A DNA stretch of 64,000 nucleotides from positions 71,332,379 to 71,396,378 of the forward strand of contig OY755236.1 of NCBI GenBank assembly GCA_963576725.1, read 5' to 3'. The notes under the pieces were generated by a model. That model did not search any database and had not been told where the DNA came from. It saw only the letters and a program-made list of their open reading frames with translations. Source of the stretch: Azorinus chamasolen. Taxonomy: Eukaryota; Mollusca; Bivalvia; Cardiida; Solecurtidae. Below are positions 52,871-63,777 of this stretch, piece by piece. Every line of letters begins with the position of its first letter. Positions within the stretch are counted from its first letter, which is position 1. Made by a program: the position numbers and the translations under genes.

Positions 52871-53080
52871 ATACATTAAAACTTCTCTAAACCGGATATT
52901 CAAATTAGTATAAATATCATCCTTGGAAACAGGTGACAGCTTAATGCAGGGTGGAAGTCATGCAGAAAGCTCCTCTAGGAACTTTCTGCATGACTTTCAC
53001 CCAGCATTAAGCAGCCAGCTGCCTAAATGTATCTAAAATCTTCTCAACTATAATTCCGGTTTAGAGGGTTTTTACTGAAT
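52871..53080 (+). mobile_element. Family D element
   Basis: TACATTAAAACTTCTCTAAA ... GAGGGTTTTTACTGAATA; hairpin with one arm mismatch (GGAACTTTC). Confidence 0.85.
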
Positions 53081-53284
53081 ACATGTGTAAATGTACATTA
53101 GAATTTTGGCCACAACAATGTTATGCATGATGGAATTTCAAAATAATTTGGCACAAATTATGACAACTGGTATATTTTTTACCCTGATGAGTTATTTGGC
53201 ATGTAATTTGCTTTGAAATGGTTTGCATAGGTAATCTTGAATTTGCTGCTCGCAGGTGACAAGTCAGTGATAAGCATTCTAATG

Positions 53285-53340
53285 AGATGATTCTAAAGAG
53301 TGGTCACAACATAGGGTTTGGTGGAGAAATGGCGGTTTTA
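53285..53340. repeat. Family G half
   Basis: GATGATTCTAAAGAGTGGTC then ACAACATAGGGTTTGGTGGAG. Confidence 0.65.
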
Positions 53341-53546
53341 GTACATGAGTATGCATGTTTATATGTTACTCTGTATTTACTCAACATTTTTGTTGCAGTT
53401 TTTCTCTCTAGTCACTGGATATCTCAGCCGCCTGCTGTTTGACCTTGGGACTGGATGGTTCTAGAAGTCCGCTGAACTGGATGGACGACTCCATCGTTTT
53501 TGGTCTTCAGAAGCTGGCATATGTGTGCTGCAGAATACAACTCAAT
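53341..53546 (+). other. Possible untranslated or coding exon, not established
   Basis: After a tttctctctag acceptor-like site at about 53411 a frame of about 45 codons (ISAACCLTLGLDGSRSPLNW) stays open to the family A insertion. No family recognised. Confidence 0.2.
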
Positions 53547-54060
53547 TTAACCCTTTACGCCATAAATACATTTTTTAACACCTCTGTAAACAGAGTAGGC
53601 CCAGATCAGACGGCTCTTATTAACCCTTTGCTTGCTGAATTTTAAAATACATTTCTCCTTCTTTACCCTTGCCCTGTTGTATAATTACATATATCTTCAC
53701 TGTCTACAAGTATTTCGCTGTGCAATCACTGCTGTGGAGTGCACTCGTTGCACAATCAATTTGTAAATAGTGCAGACCCTGATGAGACAGCTCCTGCAGG
53801 AGCTGTCTCATCTGGGTCTTCACTATTTACAGGTAGGTATATTGACGTGAACAGCAAGCGAAGGGTTAATGAGCCATCTGATCAGAGCCTCTATTTGCTT
53901 ATGGAATTACATGTATATATATATATATATGTATTTATTTATTTCATTCTACTGCTTTTACTGGGGCAATATGTTTCTTGCTCATATGGCCTTTTTTTGC
54001 CATTATGGATATAAAGCTAATTGATATTCATAAATATTATAATGTACATACATTATTCTT
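53547..54060 (-). mobile_element. Family A element split by a family B copy
   Basis: TTAACCCTTTACGCCATAAA to GACGGCTCTTA, then B, then TGAGCCATCTGATCAGAGCC. The distal half holds an (AT)n expansion (53913-53932) and loses its terminus. Confidence 0.8.
53620..53869 (+). mobile_element. Family B element inserted in the hairpin core of a family A copy
   Basis: TTAA ends at 53620 and 53866. The host A sequence reads GACGGCTCTTA before and TGAGCCATCTGATC after it, so the target was the loop of the A palindrome. Confidence 0.9.
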
Positions 54061-54110
54061 GGAGTAAATATTTCGCAAATTGTGATTGTAACTATAGAAT
54101 TTTTATTTAA

Positions 54111-54338
54111 TTAACCATTTACTCCATAAATATACCTTTTTACGCCTATACAAACATAGCAGACCCAGATCAGATGGCTCCTGTAGGAGCCGTCAGATCA
54201 GGATCTGCTCTGTTTGCTTAATATATAATATAGATATGGTTCTACAGTTTCTACTATGGCCAAACATTCCTGTGTCCATGATTGATCCATTATAAAAATC
54301 AATCCATTTAATATTCATGAAATCATTATTTTTTACAG
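54111..54338 (-). mobile_element. Family A element, right end truncated
   Basis: TTAACCATTTACTCCATAAA; core ATGGCTCC-TGTA-GGAGCCGTC; stops in ATTATTTTTTACAGG. Confidence 0.82.
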
Positions 54339-54494
54339 GTGAACAGACCTTGTAACTATAGAATAGATGTTCATATACTCACAAAGATTAATGACAGGAC
54401 AGATACTAATCGCTATTATTCAAGAAGTTTGTATGATTTTTTTATAGTTTATATATACATACAAGGTACATATACTGTTAATTACACTAGTCCA

Positions 54495-54662
54495 CCGAAG
54501 TAAAACCTGTTCTAAGCAACCACCTACTGATAAAACATAGGAGACTTAAACTGTATGTGCTTGCTTAATGCAGAAATCTCTGCATTACTTTATCCTGCAT
54601 TAAGCTACCACCTGCTATAAGTATATTTATTTTAATGGTTGCTTAAGAGAGGTTTTATTGTA
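54495..54662 (+). mobile_element. Family D variant, diverged
   Basis: AAGTAAAACCTGTTCTAAGC ... GCTTAAGAGAGGTTTTATTGTA; the centre is deleted to AGAAATCTCTGC. Confidence 0.6.
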
Positions 54663-55002
54663 TTCTCATATTGTGCAATTCAAAACATTTTCAGCAGTAT
54701 GACTTTTGTTGTTCTGTATTTATTACTATATACATGTATGCATTTTTACATGTAAGTTAAAAATTATATATTAAGAAAATTTTGCATGAGGTGTATACAT
54801 AGAATGAATTTTTATTATTTTTATACCCTAATTACCCAAAATATTCAGACAAATAAACATTCGCGTATAGTTCAGACACAGATCAATCAGCTCCCCTAGG
54901 AACTGTTTGGCCTGGGTGTACACTAGTTGCTGCTTTGTCAGTAAAATTTCAAGTTACCAAAATTATGGAATGCCGGTCATGACATGCTACTTGCCACTAA
55001 TT

Positions 55003-56575
55003 ATGTCTCCCCCCATATTTATATGGGGGAGACATATTATTTTCGTGAGAGTTGTCTGTCTGTCCGTCTGTCCGCACTCACCAAAGGGTAGTTGTGTGAC
55101 TTTTTCTAACTAGTCCCACAAGTAAAATCATTAACCTGGCCATCTCTTGTGACATTAACCTGGCCATTTCTTGTGACATTAACCTGGCCAGTTGTGGGAC
55201 ATAGGGTTAGGGTTAGCTTCCAGATCATTCTTTTCCAAAGTTAGAGCCAAAAATAGTTTTTCTTGTGGGACTAGTCCCACAAGAAAAGATCAAAGGAAAA
55301 AGTCACACAACTACCCATTTGTTAGCATGTCCGTCCGTCTGCCCGTCTGTCCGTCTGTCTGTCACACTTTTTGTCCGGACGATAACTTCAATATGCCTGA
55401 TGCCAGTTGATTGAAACTTCATATATGGAAAGAGCATAATGAGAGGAAGTGTCATGCACAAGGTCCATAACTCTGGCTTCACTAATAATGGAGTTATTGC
55501 CCTTTGTAAAAAAAAATCACACTTTTTTGTCCGGACGATAACTCCTATATGGCTTATGCAATTGGATTGAAACTTCATATATGGAAAGATCATGACGAGA
55601 GGAAGTGTCATGCACAAGGTCCATAACTCTGGCTTCACTAATATTGGAGTTATTGCCCTTTGTAAAAAATATCATAATTTTTTGTCCGGACAATAACTTC
55701 AATATGCCTGATGCCAGTTGATTGAAACTTCATATATGGAAAGAGCATAATGAGAGGAAGTGTCATGCAGAAGGTACATAACTCTGGCTTCACTAATATA
55801 GGAGTTATTGCCCTTTGTAAAAACAATCACACTTTTTTGTCCGGAAGATAACTTCTATATGGCTCATGCCATTGGATTGAAACTTCATATATGGAAAGAT
55901 CATGACGAGAGGAAGTGTCATGCACAAGGTCCATAACTCTGGTTTCACTAATATTGGAGTTATTGCCCTTTTGAAAAAAAAATCACATTTTTTTGTCCGG
56001 ATGATTACTCCTATGTGACACATGCCATTGGAGTGAAACTTCATACATGGAACGATCATGATAAGAGAAAGTGTCATGCATTAGATCCTTAACTCGAGCC
56101 TCAATAAATTTAGAGTTATTGCCCCTTGTACATTTGTTTAATTCTTTCTTGTCCGGACGATAACTCCTACATGGCTCTTGCCATCGTATTGAAACTTCAT
56201 ACATGGAAAGAGCATGATGAGAGAAAGTGTCATGAACAAGGGCCATAATTCTGGCTTCAATACTTTTGGAGTTATTGCCCTTTGTTACATTTTTTGGCCG
56301 ATCAATAACTCCTGTTCGACTGATGCTATTGGAATGACATTTTCTTTTTGGAAAGAGCATGATGAAAGTAAGTGTCATGCACAAGGGCCATGCATCTGGT
56401 ATCAGTAATTTTGGAGGTATTAGCTGTTATCATTTTCTTCTTGAAAAATGTAGTGTGGAAAGCGCATAATGAGGGGAAGTATCATTCATCAAGACCATAA
56501 CATTTTTAGTGATTTCCCTTTACATATTGTTTTTATTAGAGGGGAGACATCCGTGTTTTTGACAAAAACCTCTAG
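55003..56575 (+). mobile_element. Pearl-like tandem-core element (7 cores of ~155 bp)
   Basis: It opens with a hairpin TATGTCTCCCCC...GGGGGAGACATA (55003-55041) and GTCTGTCTGTCCGTCTG runs. Core units each contain TTGTCCGGACGATAACT, GAAACTTCATATATGGAAAG, AAGTGTCATGCACAAGG and GGAGTTATTGCCCTTTG, starting near 55380, 55541, 55692, 55849, 56004, 56160 and 56305. It closes with GAGGGGAGACATCCGTG. Divergence rises toward the right end. Confidence 0.75.
55085..55323. mobile_element. Small inverted-repeat insert in the pearl-like element
   Basis: The ends GGGTAGTTGTGTGACTTTTT and AAAAAGTCACACAACTACCC are inverted. A second inverted word ACTAGTCCCACAAG lies inside. It contains three direct copies of a unit of about 24 bp with TTAACCTGGCCAT. 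Confidence 0.65.
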
Positions 56576-56690
56576 TTTGCTAGTTGCTAATTGCAAATAG
56601 TCACTTGCCAGTTGCTTCTTTACATTTGCTAGTTGCCACTTGCTAGTTGCCACTTACTAGTTGCCACTTGCCAATGAATACTTGATATTT
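56570..56690. repeat. Minisatellite TTGC(T/C)AGTTGCCACT
   Basis: Seven or so units of 7-14 bp (TAGTTGC, CACTTGC) in direct orientation. Inverted relatives lie at 56885-56915 near the other end of the host element. Confidence 0.6.
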
Positions 56691-56990
56691 TGGTTTATGT
56701 AGCCAAATCAACACGAATTATAGACAAGTTTAATAGAAATGTGCATGTAGTTGGTAAATTAAACAGTACATTGTGTTTTAAATTGGTATTTTGCTTCCGG
56801 ATGCTTCTCAATGCTAAAGATGCTTAGCGTCGCTTTTTATGAAGACCGTTTCTGAGTGGTGTGTATGTAAACTTTTCCTTGTCATAAGTGGCAACAAGCA
56901 AGTGGCAAGTAATATGTCGTGACCGGCATTCCATACAAAATAGTGCCAAATAGAACTAATTCAAGCTACCTAAATAGTGCCAAATGGAAC

Positions 56991-57296
56991 TACAGTTGAA
57001 CTTCAATATCTCCAACTTCAAGGGACCATAAGAATTACTTCGAGAGAACAGGAGTTTGAGTTATCCCATTTCTGATATGGACAATTTCTTAAGTTCACAG
57101 CTTAATGCAGGTCTAAAGTAATGCTGAAAGCTCCTGTAGGATTAAGCTGTGACATGTGTTTCTAGATATACGTAGTGATACATTTTAGAACAATATTGCA
57201 AATTTTGGAAGGACCAAACTTTTAGAGAACTTCTTAGATCGCGAAGTTGGAGTTATCCGAGCTCAAGATATCGAAGTTCTACTGTATTAGCTTTAC
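56991..57296. mobile_element. Family E element
   Basis: TACAGTTGAACTTCAATATC ... GATATCGAAGTTCTACTGTA; internal AGCTTAATGCAGGTCTAAAG and GAAAGCTCC-TGTA-GGATTAAGCT. Confidence 0.82.
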
Positions 57297-57407
57297 AAAC
57301 TGGTGGAGAAAGGAGAGTGAGTGTCTGGATACAAAGGGTGATAATCTTTATATTTTCATCATACATCTACTTTTAGCAAACTTAATTTTGTACTTTTAGC
57401 AAACTTA

Positions 57408-57495
57408 TGGAGCAATTGCTCTATTTATCACAATGGTTTCCAAAAGTGACTTTTGCAGAGGCAAAGAAAGGCCTATTTATGGAGGAAAGGGTTAA
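57408..57495 (-). mobile_element. Family C half
   Basis: Starts at the centre (ATGGAGCAATTGCTC) and ends GGAGGAAAGGGTTAA. Confidence 0.75.
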
Positions 57496-57589
57496 CATTT
57501 CTTATGCTGCATACTCAAATGTGAATCCATCCACTATGGATATTAATTAGCTGAATCATTCTAAAGATGGATCAATTATAGCCAATGAA

Positions 57590-57668
57590 TTATAAGGGCA
57601 AATAGTGCAGACCCATAGGAGACAGCTCCTTTAGGAGCTGTCTCATATTGGTCTACACTATTTTCTAA
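57590..57668 (+). repeat. Family B-like hairpin without B termini
   Basis: AAATAGTGCAGACCCATAGG, then GAGACAGCTCC-TTTA-GGAGCTGTCTC, then TGGTCTACACTATTT. Only the core is present. Confidence 0.75.
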
Positions 57669-57929
57669 TATATCATTATTTTACTTATATTTTACTTACA
57701 GTGCCACAATGAACTATTTATTGAGATCATTGTCATCCATCATATTTTCTGGCCAACAATTTCTTAAACCCTTCAGTGTTAGAAATGAGTTTACTGGCAG
57801 TTGCAAAACATTGTAGATTCAGATCAGAGAAACCTTTCCATAATTCTTTTATTTTAATAAGTTAGTGATACAAGGCCATCATGATATTTTACCAGTATTA
57901 TGACCCTTTATTCCATAGATACGCCTTTA

Positions 57930-57990
57930 ATCCTTTCCCTGTTCTACGTTTATTCCAAATTTCAATAGTTACTGAATATTCATGGACACA
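57930..57990 (+). repeat. Family A' left-end scrap
   Basis: ATCCTTTCCCTGTTCTACGT and AATATTCATGGACACAAAAT only. Confidence 0.65.
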
Positions 57991-57999
57991 AAATACTAA

Positions 58000-58110
58000 A
58001 ATCGTCATTTCAATACTAAAACCGTCATCTTTTTACTAAAACCACTCTTTAGAGTCATTGTTTTGAGATGATTATAAAGAGTGGTCAGAGTATATGGTTT
58101 GGTGGAGAAA
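58000..58110. repeat. Family G copy
   Basis: CTAAAACCACTCTTTAGAGTC ... GATGATTATAAAGAGTGGTC ... GGTTTGGTGGAG. Confidence 0.65.
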
Positions 58111-58134
58111 TAAAGGATTTATTCTTGAAAATGT

Positions 58135-58384
58135 TTAACCCTTCGCTTGCTATTCACGTCAATATACCTACCTGTAAATAGTGAAGACCAAGATGAGACA
58201 GCTCCTGCAGGAGCTGTCTCATCAGGGTCTGCACTATTTACAAGTTGATTGTGCAACCAGTGCACTCCACAGTAGTGATTGCACAGTGAAATACTTGTAG
58301 ACAGTGAAGATATATGTAATTATACAATAGGGCATGGGTAAAGAAAGAGAAATGTGTTTTAAAATTCAGCAAGCGAAGGGTTAA
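58135..58384 (-). mobile_element. Family B element, inverse orientation
   Basis: TTAACCCTTCGCTTGC...GCAAGCGAAGGGTTAA. Hairpin at 58183-58245. Both ends are intact. Confidence 0.9.
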
Positions 58385-58679
58385 ATTTACACATCTTATC
58401 TGGACCTCTGAAAAAGTGATTCCATATTCACTGCTAGCATGTAAAAAAGTCAAGTTCTTCAATGTAAATGTGGTAACAATGAAAATAAAGTCTTAACATA
58501 TTTGTATAAATTTTATTTACATGAGTTGCTAACAATAAGCTGGTTATAGGTATGTACTGGTCATACAGACCTGCATACTAACACTTATCTTTTCATTCTG
58601 AAATCACACTGTACAGACAGACAATGTCAATGCCAGAAATACCATTTACCCTAATTACTCTGAGTATGCAGACTGACAA

Positions 58680-58760
58680 ACTTAGGCAAATAGTGCAGAC
58701 CCAGATCAAACTGCTCATGAAGGAGCAGCTTGACATCAGGGTTTTCACTGTTTGCAACTA
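58680..58760 (+). repeat. Hairpin-core fragment (B-like, altered centre)
   Basis: AAATAGTGCAGACCCAGATC followed by CTGCTCATGAAGGAGCAG and a weak right arm. Confidence 0.6.
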
Positions 58761-58824
58761 TGTCAGTTCAATTTACAGTTATGAAAATGGTGCCAAATGG
58801 ACTTATGTAACTTTATAAACTGGT

Positions 58825-59035
58825 AGAGAGTTTGTTTGTTTGACGTGTTGATTAACGTCTCACTTCTTGATTTTCTGCTCACTATGGGCTAATTGGACGC
58901 CCCAGAGAGAGGGGAGAGGATACAGAGAAACCCGGGCGTGATACCCTACTCATTATCGACTGAGTTTCTCTGGTTCTTTTAGATGCCCAGTGTAAAGCAC
59001 TGATACATCAGACCTCAGTTAAGTGTACAATACTT
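58825..59035. repeat. Possible SINE-related fragment
   Basis: TTTGTTTGTTTGACGTG..AACGTCT resembles the 3' part of common mollusc SINEs. The following AGAAACCCGGGCGTGATACC is unplaced. No duplication found. Confidence 0.3.
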
Positions 59036-59239
59036 AGAGTAAATAGAGTAACTGCATGAACTGGTGCTAAAGGGTTTGATGGGGTACAATCTTGAACATG
59101 TAATTGTGTGTTTGTACAGTTTTACGGGAAACAAAACCTGTATCTTCATTATAAATAGAAAAATATCCAAAATATTAAATTTGTCAATTGGACAAATTGT
59201 TTATACCTCACTCTTTTTTTTTTTCATTTCTGCCAAACT

Positions 59240-59488
59240 TTAACCCTTTGCACCATGAATATTCATATACGAAATAATGATATCATGAATATTAATTAGT
59301 TTAATAATTATTGTTATAATAAGACATTGGCACAGGAATGTTTTGCCATGGCAGAAACTAGAATCATAATATCAATATTACATTATATTAAGCAAACAGA
59401 GCAGACACTGAACAGACGGCTCCTACAGGAGTCTTCTGGTCTTGGTCTACTCTGTTTGCAAAGGCCTATTTATGAAGGAAAGGGTTAA
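59240..59488 (+). mobile_element. Family A element, complete
   Basis: TTAACCCTTTGCACCATGAA ... GAAGGAAAGGGTTAA; core GACGGCTCC-TACA-GGAGTCTTC. Confidence 0.9.
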
Positions 59489-59777
59489 TTTTCTAACTAT
59501 ATCACAATTCTGGACAAGTGCAACACAAATGACACAAAAGCTCATCTGCTCAAAGATCCATAATATACATGGCTTGAACAAGCGTCGAAGTTTGGAGGGA
59601 GTGTGGTTACAGCTATTCTTATGTAATGATCAAAGTTTCCATTTTGACATATTGTGGTTTAACAACATTTTTACATTTTTCTTCCCAAAAGAAATCCAGA
59701 AAAGCCAAACTTTTAAAATAAACCACACTTCTTTTTATCTGTGATTTTCGTTTATTCTGCATGCATGAAATGGTGTA

Positions 59778-60005
59778 CTCTTTACTCCATAGATACACTT
59801 TTTAATGAACTGCAAACATAGTAGTCCAATATCAGATGGTTCCCGCAGGAGCCATCTGATCTGGGTCTGCTCTGTTGCATATGGCATAGTATACAGTTTC
59901 TTTCATGATGAAAAAATTCCCATGTGCATAATGCCATTACAAAAACTCAAAGCCAATTCATATCTGTAATGGCATTATTTCTTACCCAAATATTCCCATG
60001 GGTTA
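59778..60005 (-). mobile_element. Family A element, TTAA lost
   Basis: CTCTTTACTCCATAGATACA; core ATGGTTCC-CGCA-GGAGCCAT; ends CAAATATTCCCATGGGTTA. Confidence 0.8.
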
Positions 60006-60154
60006 TTGAACACATGCTCTTTCCTCTCCTCTATTTTCGTGTCTCTACACCTTGGCATAGTGTTGATAGTGTAAAGCTTTGTATGATGTGATTCACAAGA
60101 GTTCTCTTAATAGTTGTTCATTATTTGATGTTTTATGCAACCACACATTGACTA

Positions 60155-60260
60155 TACAGGTATTAAAACAAGTAGTTGCTTAATACAGTGTACTTGTAAT
60201 GCAGAAAGATCCTTTAGGAGATTTAACATTACTTTTGCCCTGCATTAAGTCACTAACTGT
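60155..60260 (+). repeat. Family D remnant
   Basis: TACAGGTATTAAAACAAGTA ... GCTTAATACAG, then AGAAAGATCC-TTTA-GGAGATTT and CCTGCATTAAGTCAC. Confidence 0.6.
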
Positions 60261-60270
60261 TAATGAATGC

Positions 60271-60464
60271 TTAATCCTTCCATTAATATGCATGTATTGG
60301 TCACTTCATGAATATTCATTAATTTAATTTTTATACTGTAAAATTTTCAAGTGAATATTTCGCTTTGACAAACAGAGCAGACCGTTCAGATAGCTCCAAC
60401 TGGAATTATCTGATCTGGGTCTACTCTGTTTGCAAAGGCGTGACAATTATATGAGGGAAAGGGA
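60271..60464 (+). mobile_element. Family A'' element
   Basis: TTAATCCTTCCATTAATATG, GGTCACTTCATGAATATTCA, a TTCGCTTTGAC segment, core AGATAGCTCCAACTGGAATTATCT; ends GAGGGAAAGGG. Confidence 0.78.
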
Positions 60465-60743
60465 CAGTTTTTCGCTGTATGCCTGTAATAAATTTTAATA
60501 TAATACTGAATTATATACAATGATCTCTTGTTATTTTTAATGCCTCACACTACAACTATCTGCCTACCAGTAATTGTAATCTCCCATAACAGTAAAAAGT
60601 TTTCTTTCACCTTTTTTTGAAAAACAACTGTCAAACAGTGCGAAAAATTCCAGTTTTCATCAATTTTATGAGCATGAAAAAAAACTACACTAAGGCACTC
60701 ATAGCAATATACATGTAAAGAATATATACACCTGGAGTCCCTC

Positions 60744-60981
60744 TTAACCCTTTCCCTCATATTAACATGTTTTCACGCATTTGCAAACAGAGTATACCCT
60801 CCTAGAGGAGCCGTCTGACCAGCGTCTGCTCTGTTTGCTAATGGAATTTGATAGATCTGTTTCTTTAGTTTCTAAAATGGCTACAATATTCCACTTTCCA
60901 TATTTCATTATAACTATTCTGTCCATGAATATTAAGTAGGTATTGGAATTTGAAATAAACATAGAACAGGGAAAGGGTTTA
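60744..60981 (-). mobile_element. Family A' element
   Basis: TTAACCCTTTCCCTCATATT ... AACAGGGAAAGGGTTTA; left hairpin arm shortened (GAGTATACCCTCCTAGAGGAGCCGTC). Confidence 0.87.
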
Positions 60982-61202
60982 TACAGATTGTACCTCTGAA
61001 ATTAACTTAAGTTCTGACATGTAACAATCTTAGTTGCGACCATCACCTGTTTGATCTCGTAATCATTTCTGTCAGACAAAATTTTAGTTCAAACAAGTAG
61101 GACCAATCCAAAGATTAAATATGTTGGTGCCAAAATAATTTTCCAATGCAAATTTTAAGTTTCAAAGCAGAATTTCCTTCATTTTATTCTCAAAAGCATG
61201 CC

Positions 61203-61278
61203 AAGAGTTTCAAACAGTTTAGCTCCTGATGACTCACCAAGTTGCTCAGCATCTCATCTGGAAACTGTTTGAAAAATT
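61203..61278 (+). repeat. Family F core
   Basis: TCAAACAGTTTAGCTCCTGA ... GCATCTCATCTGGAAACTGTTTG. Confidence 0.6.
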
Positions 61279-61339
61279 AATCACTGATTGTCCCATTGCT
61301 GCAAGCCCTTTGTGATTATGGCAACTATTTGTGGAAGAA

Positions 61340-61577
61340 TTAAACCTTTACCTAATAAATATTCATGTAAGAAATAATTCCATCATGGATATTTATTAGC
61401 TTAATTATTTACAATGGCATATGAACACACAATGTTTACCTTATATGAAACTATAGAATCAAATTTATTTAAACTCCATAAGCAAACAGAGCAGACCCTG
61501 ATCAGAGGGCTCCTGCAGGAGCCATCTGATCTGGGTCTACTCTTTTTGCAAAGACATTATATAAAGTAAAGTGCTAA
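61340..61577 (+). mobile_element. Family A element
   Basis: TTAAACCTTTACCTAATAAA ... ATAAAGTAAAGTGCTAA; core AGGGCTCC-TGCA-GGAGCCAT. Confidence 0.86.
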
Positions 61578-61699
61578 CATTGTACCTCACCTGGATTTCA
61601 CAATTAGTGGATTCGTTGTTAAACGTTGTAGTAATACTAATTCATCTGTACAGATAATTTGGAAATATATAATCAGAGCAACAGATTAACATGCATACT

Positions 61700-61845
61700 C
61701 AAATCGTCATTTCTCCACCAAACCCTATGTTGTCACCACTCTTTAGAATCGTCTCAGAGACGATTCTAAAGAGTGGTGACAACAGGGTCTCTTCGAGATG
61801 ATTCTGAAGAGTGATCACAACATAGGGTTTGGTGGAGAAATAAAG
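61700..61845. repeat. Family G copy with repeated right arm
   Basis: CTCCACCAAACCCTATGTTG ... CTTTAGAATCGTCTC / GAGACGATTCTAAAG, then a second GAGATGATTCTGAAGAGTG arm ending GGGTTTGGTGGAG. Confidence 0.8.
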
Positions 61846-62057
61846 AAGTTGTACTTGAAAATGTTTTAATATTTACAGGTGCAGGAGTTTATAGACATTT
61901 AAGACAGCACAAGCGGCGTAGATAGCAACATGCACTGTCACATAAGCATTTGATAAGTTTTTAAAGAAGTATAAAAAAGATCATGAAAATGTTAAAACAT
62001 GAAGGTGCTGAATGGAATTAGCCTGTGCAAGAGTTCAACATATTGATAGTTGACATT

Positions 62058-62280
62058 TTAACCCTTTACATCATTGATACACCTTTGCTAACAGAGTAGG
62101 TCAAGATAAGATGGCTCCTGGAGCCATCTGATCAGGGTCTGCTCTGTCTGTGTAGAACTAATATAGATATACAGTTTCTGTTCCTGCTTCATGATACATT
62201 ATAACACTTCAGGTAATTAATATTCATATATTCAGTATTTCTGACATAAAAATGATAAATATTCATGGATTTAAGGTTAA
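62058..62280 (-). mobile_element. Family A element
   Basis: TTAACCCTTTACATCATTGA ... GATTTAAGGTTAA; hairpin centre reduced to GGCTCCTGGAGCC. Confidence 0.86.
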
Positions 62281-62472
62281 AATAAAAAGCTATCTACTTC
62301 CTGATAAAAACTATAATTAGAACACACATACTGTAACAGTATTTTAAAATTGCATTGATCTGAAGAAAACATTACACACTTGCATTGATAGAAACAAACA
62401 GCAAAATGGCACAACATATCAAAACATGCCACTTTCACGTGAGAGACAGTGATAACTGAATGCAGTTTTAAA

Positions 62473-62722
62473 TTAACCCTTTACTCCATGGATAATTTAA
62501 GTAATATATAATGATATCATGAATATTTATTAGACGATTTTTTAAAAATGGCATATGAACACAGGACATGGCAGAAACTGTAGAATCAGATTGTACAGTT
62601 TCTGCAATGGTTCAAAGTGTTCACATATCACCAGTCCACATGCCATTACTAAATTTCGTCTAACATTCATGATGTCCTACATGTATATTTCTTACATGAA
62701 TATCTATGAAGTGAATTGTTAA
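62473..62722. mobile_element. Family A derivative: two copies of the same half, no hairpin core
   Basis: Left TTAACCCTTTACTCCATGGA...ATGGCATATGAACACAGGAC...GCAGAAACTGTAGAATC is followed by the inverse (GATTGTACAGTTTCTGC...GTCCACATGCCATTAC...TCTATGAAGTGAATTGTTAA). The GCAAACAGAG core is absent. Confidence 0.85.
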
Positions 62723-62875
62723 AAGCACGATAGAAGATACTTTGCTTTGTCACACAGTGATTAATCTGATTTTAAATTGTTTATATCAAAGTTGCTTTGA
62801 ATATAACACCACAAACAGCATTAATATGGGCATTTGGGCATTTACAAACAATATGCACCAAGGTTAGTCATGACA

Positions 62876-63089
62876 TTAACTCTTTAATCCATAAATATGC
62901 CTTTCTATGCCTTTGCAAACAGAATAGAACAAGATCAGACAGCTCCTGTAGGAGCCTTCTGATCAGGGTCTTCTCTGTTTGCTTATGGGCCAAACATTCA
63001 TGTATTCATATGCCATTATAAAAAATAATCTAATTAATATTCATGATGTCAATATTTCTTACTTGAATATTCATGGAGTAAAGGGTTAA
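62876..63089 (-). mobile_element. Family A element, complete ends
   Basis: TTAACTCTTTAATCCATAAA ... GGAGTAAAGGGTTAA; core CAGACAGCTCC-TGTA-GGAGCCTTCTG. Confidence 0.9.
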
Positions 63090-63149
63090 AACGAGATAAC
63101 TCATTCAGATCTAGCCCATATTTTGACAGTAATTTAGTCATTAATGCTA

Positions 63150-63225
63150 CTAACGGTATAGATCCCGATCAGGTGCAACATTGCACCACAGCGACTGATC
63201 TGGGGATATACTGTTTGCAAGCCTA
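63150..63225 (+). repeat. Diverged hairpin fragment
   Basis: GATCCCGATCAGGTGCAACATT / inverse AATGTTGCACC...GATCTGGGGAT; ends in GTTTGCAAGCC as F/A cores do. Confidence 0.45.
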
Positions 63226-63541
63226 AGTAATGTCACATGACGTTGCACATTTTTCCCATGAAGACATTATAGTAAATCTATGATATAGACTTTCCACATC
63301 TGACATACCACATCTTAACAGTAACAAAACAAGAAGCAATCAAATAAACAAATGAGCCCAGCTCATATTGAAAAAAGTTTAATGGAGCTTTACAAAGAAA
63401 AGAATTCGGTTAATAATGAAAACGTTTTTTGTTGATGTCATACTCTGGCTTCCAGAGCCGATCCTAATATAAACATGATACATTCTATATAAGTCATCCA
63501 AAGAGTAAAAATAAAAACATCAGAATAAATATTATGCAGCA

Positions 63542-63777
63542 TTAACCCTTTACTCCATGAATATTCATGTAAGAAATAATGATATCATAAATATTAATTT
63601 CCATGATGGTAATTTTAACACAAGACATTTTGGTCATGGCAGAAACTATTAAATCTACACAATTCCATAAGCAAACAGAGAAGACCCTGATCAGACAGCT
63701 CCTACTGGAGCCATCTGATCGGGGACTATTCTGTTTGTAAGGGTGTGAAAAGGTGTATCTATGGCGTAAAGGGTTAC
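63542..63777 (+). mobile_element. Family A element
   Basis: TTAACCCTTTACTCCATGAA ... GGCGTAAAGGGTTAC; core CAGACAGCTCC-TACT-GGAGCCATCTG. Confidence 0.9.

Larger units (their letters stand above)
54964..56935. mobile_element. TA-flanked inverted-repeat element carrying a minisatellite
   Basis: Left TA-TGGAATGCCGGTCATGACAT and right ATGTCGTGACCGGCATTCCA-TA are near-perfect inverted ends flanked by TA, suggesting the Tc1/mariner class or similar. The interior outside the nested element has TAGTTGCCACTT repeats. Confidence 0.65.

Noticed and set aside
55202..55217. TTAGGG-like telomeric repeat
   Set aside because: Only two units (TAGGGTTAGGGTTAG) inside a nested insert.
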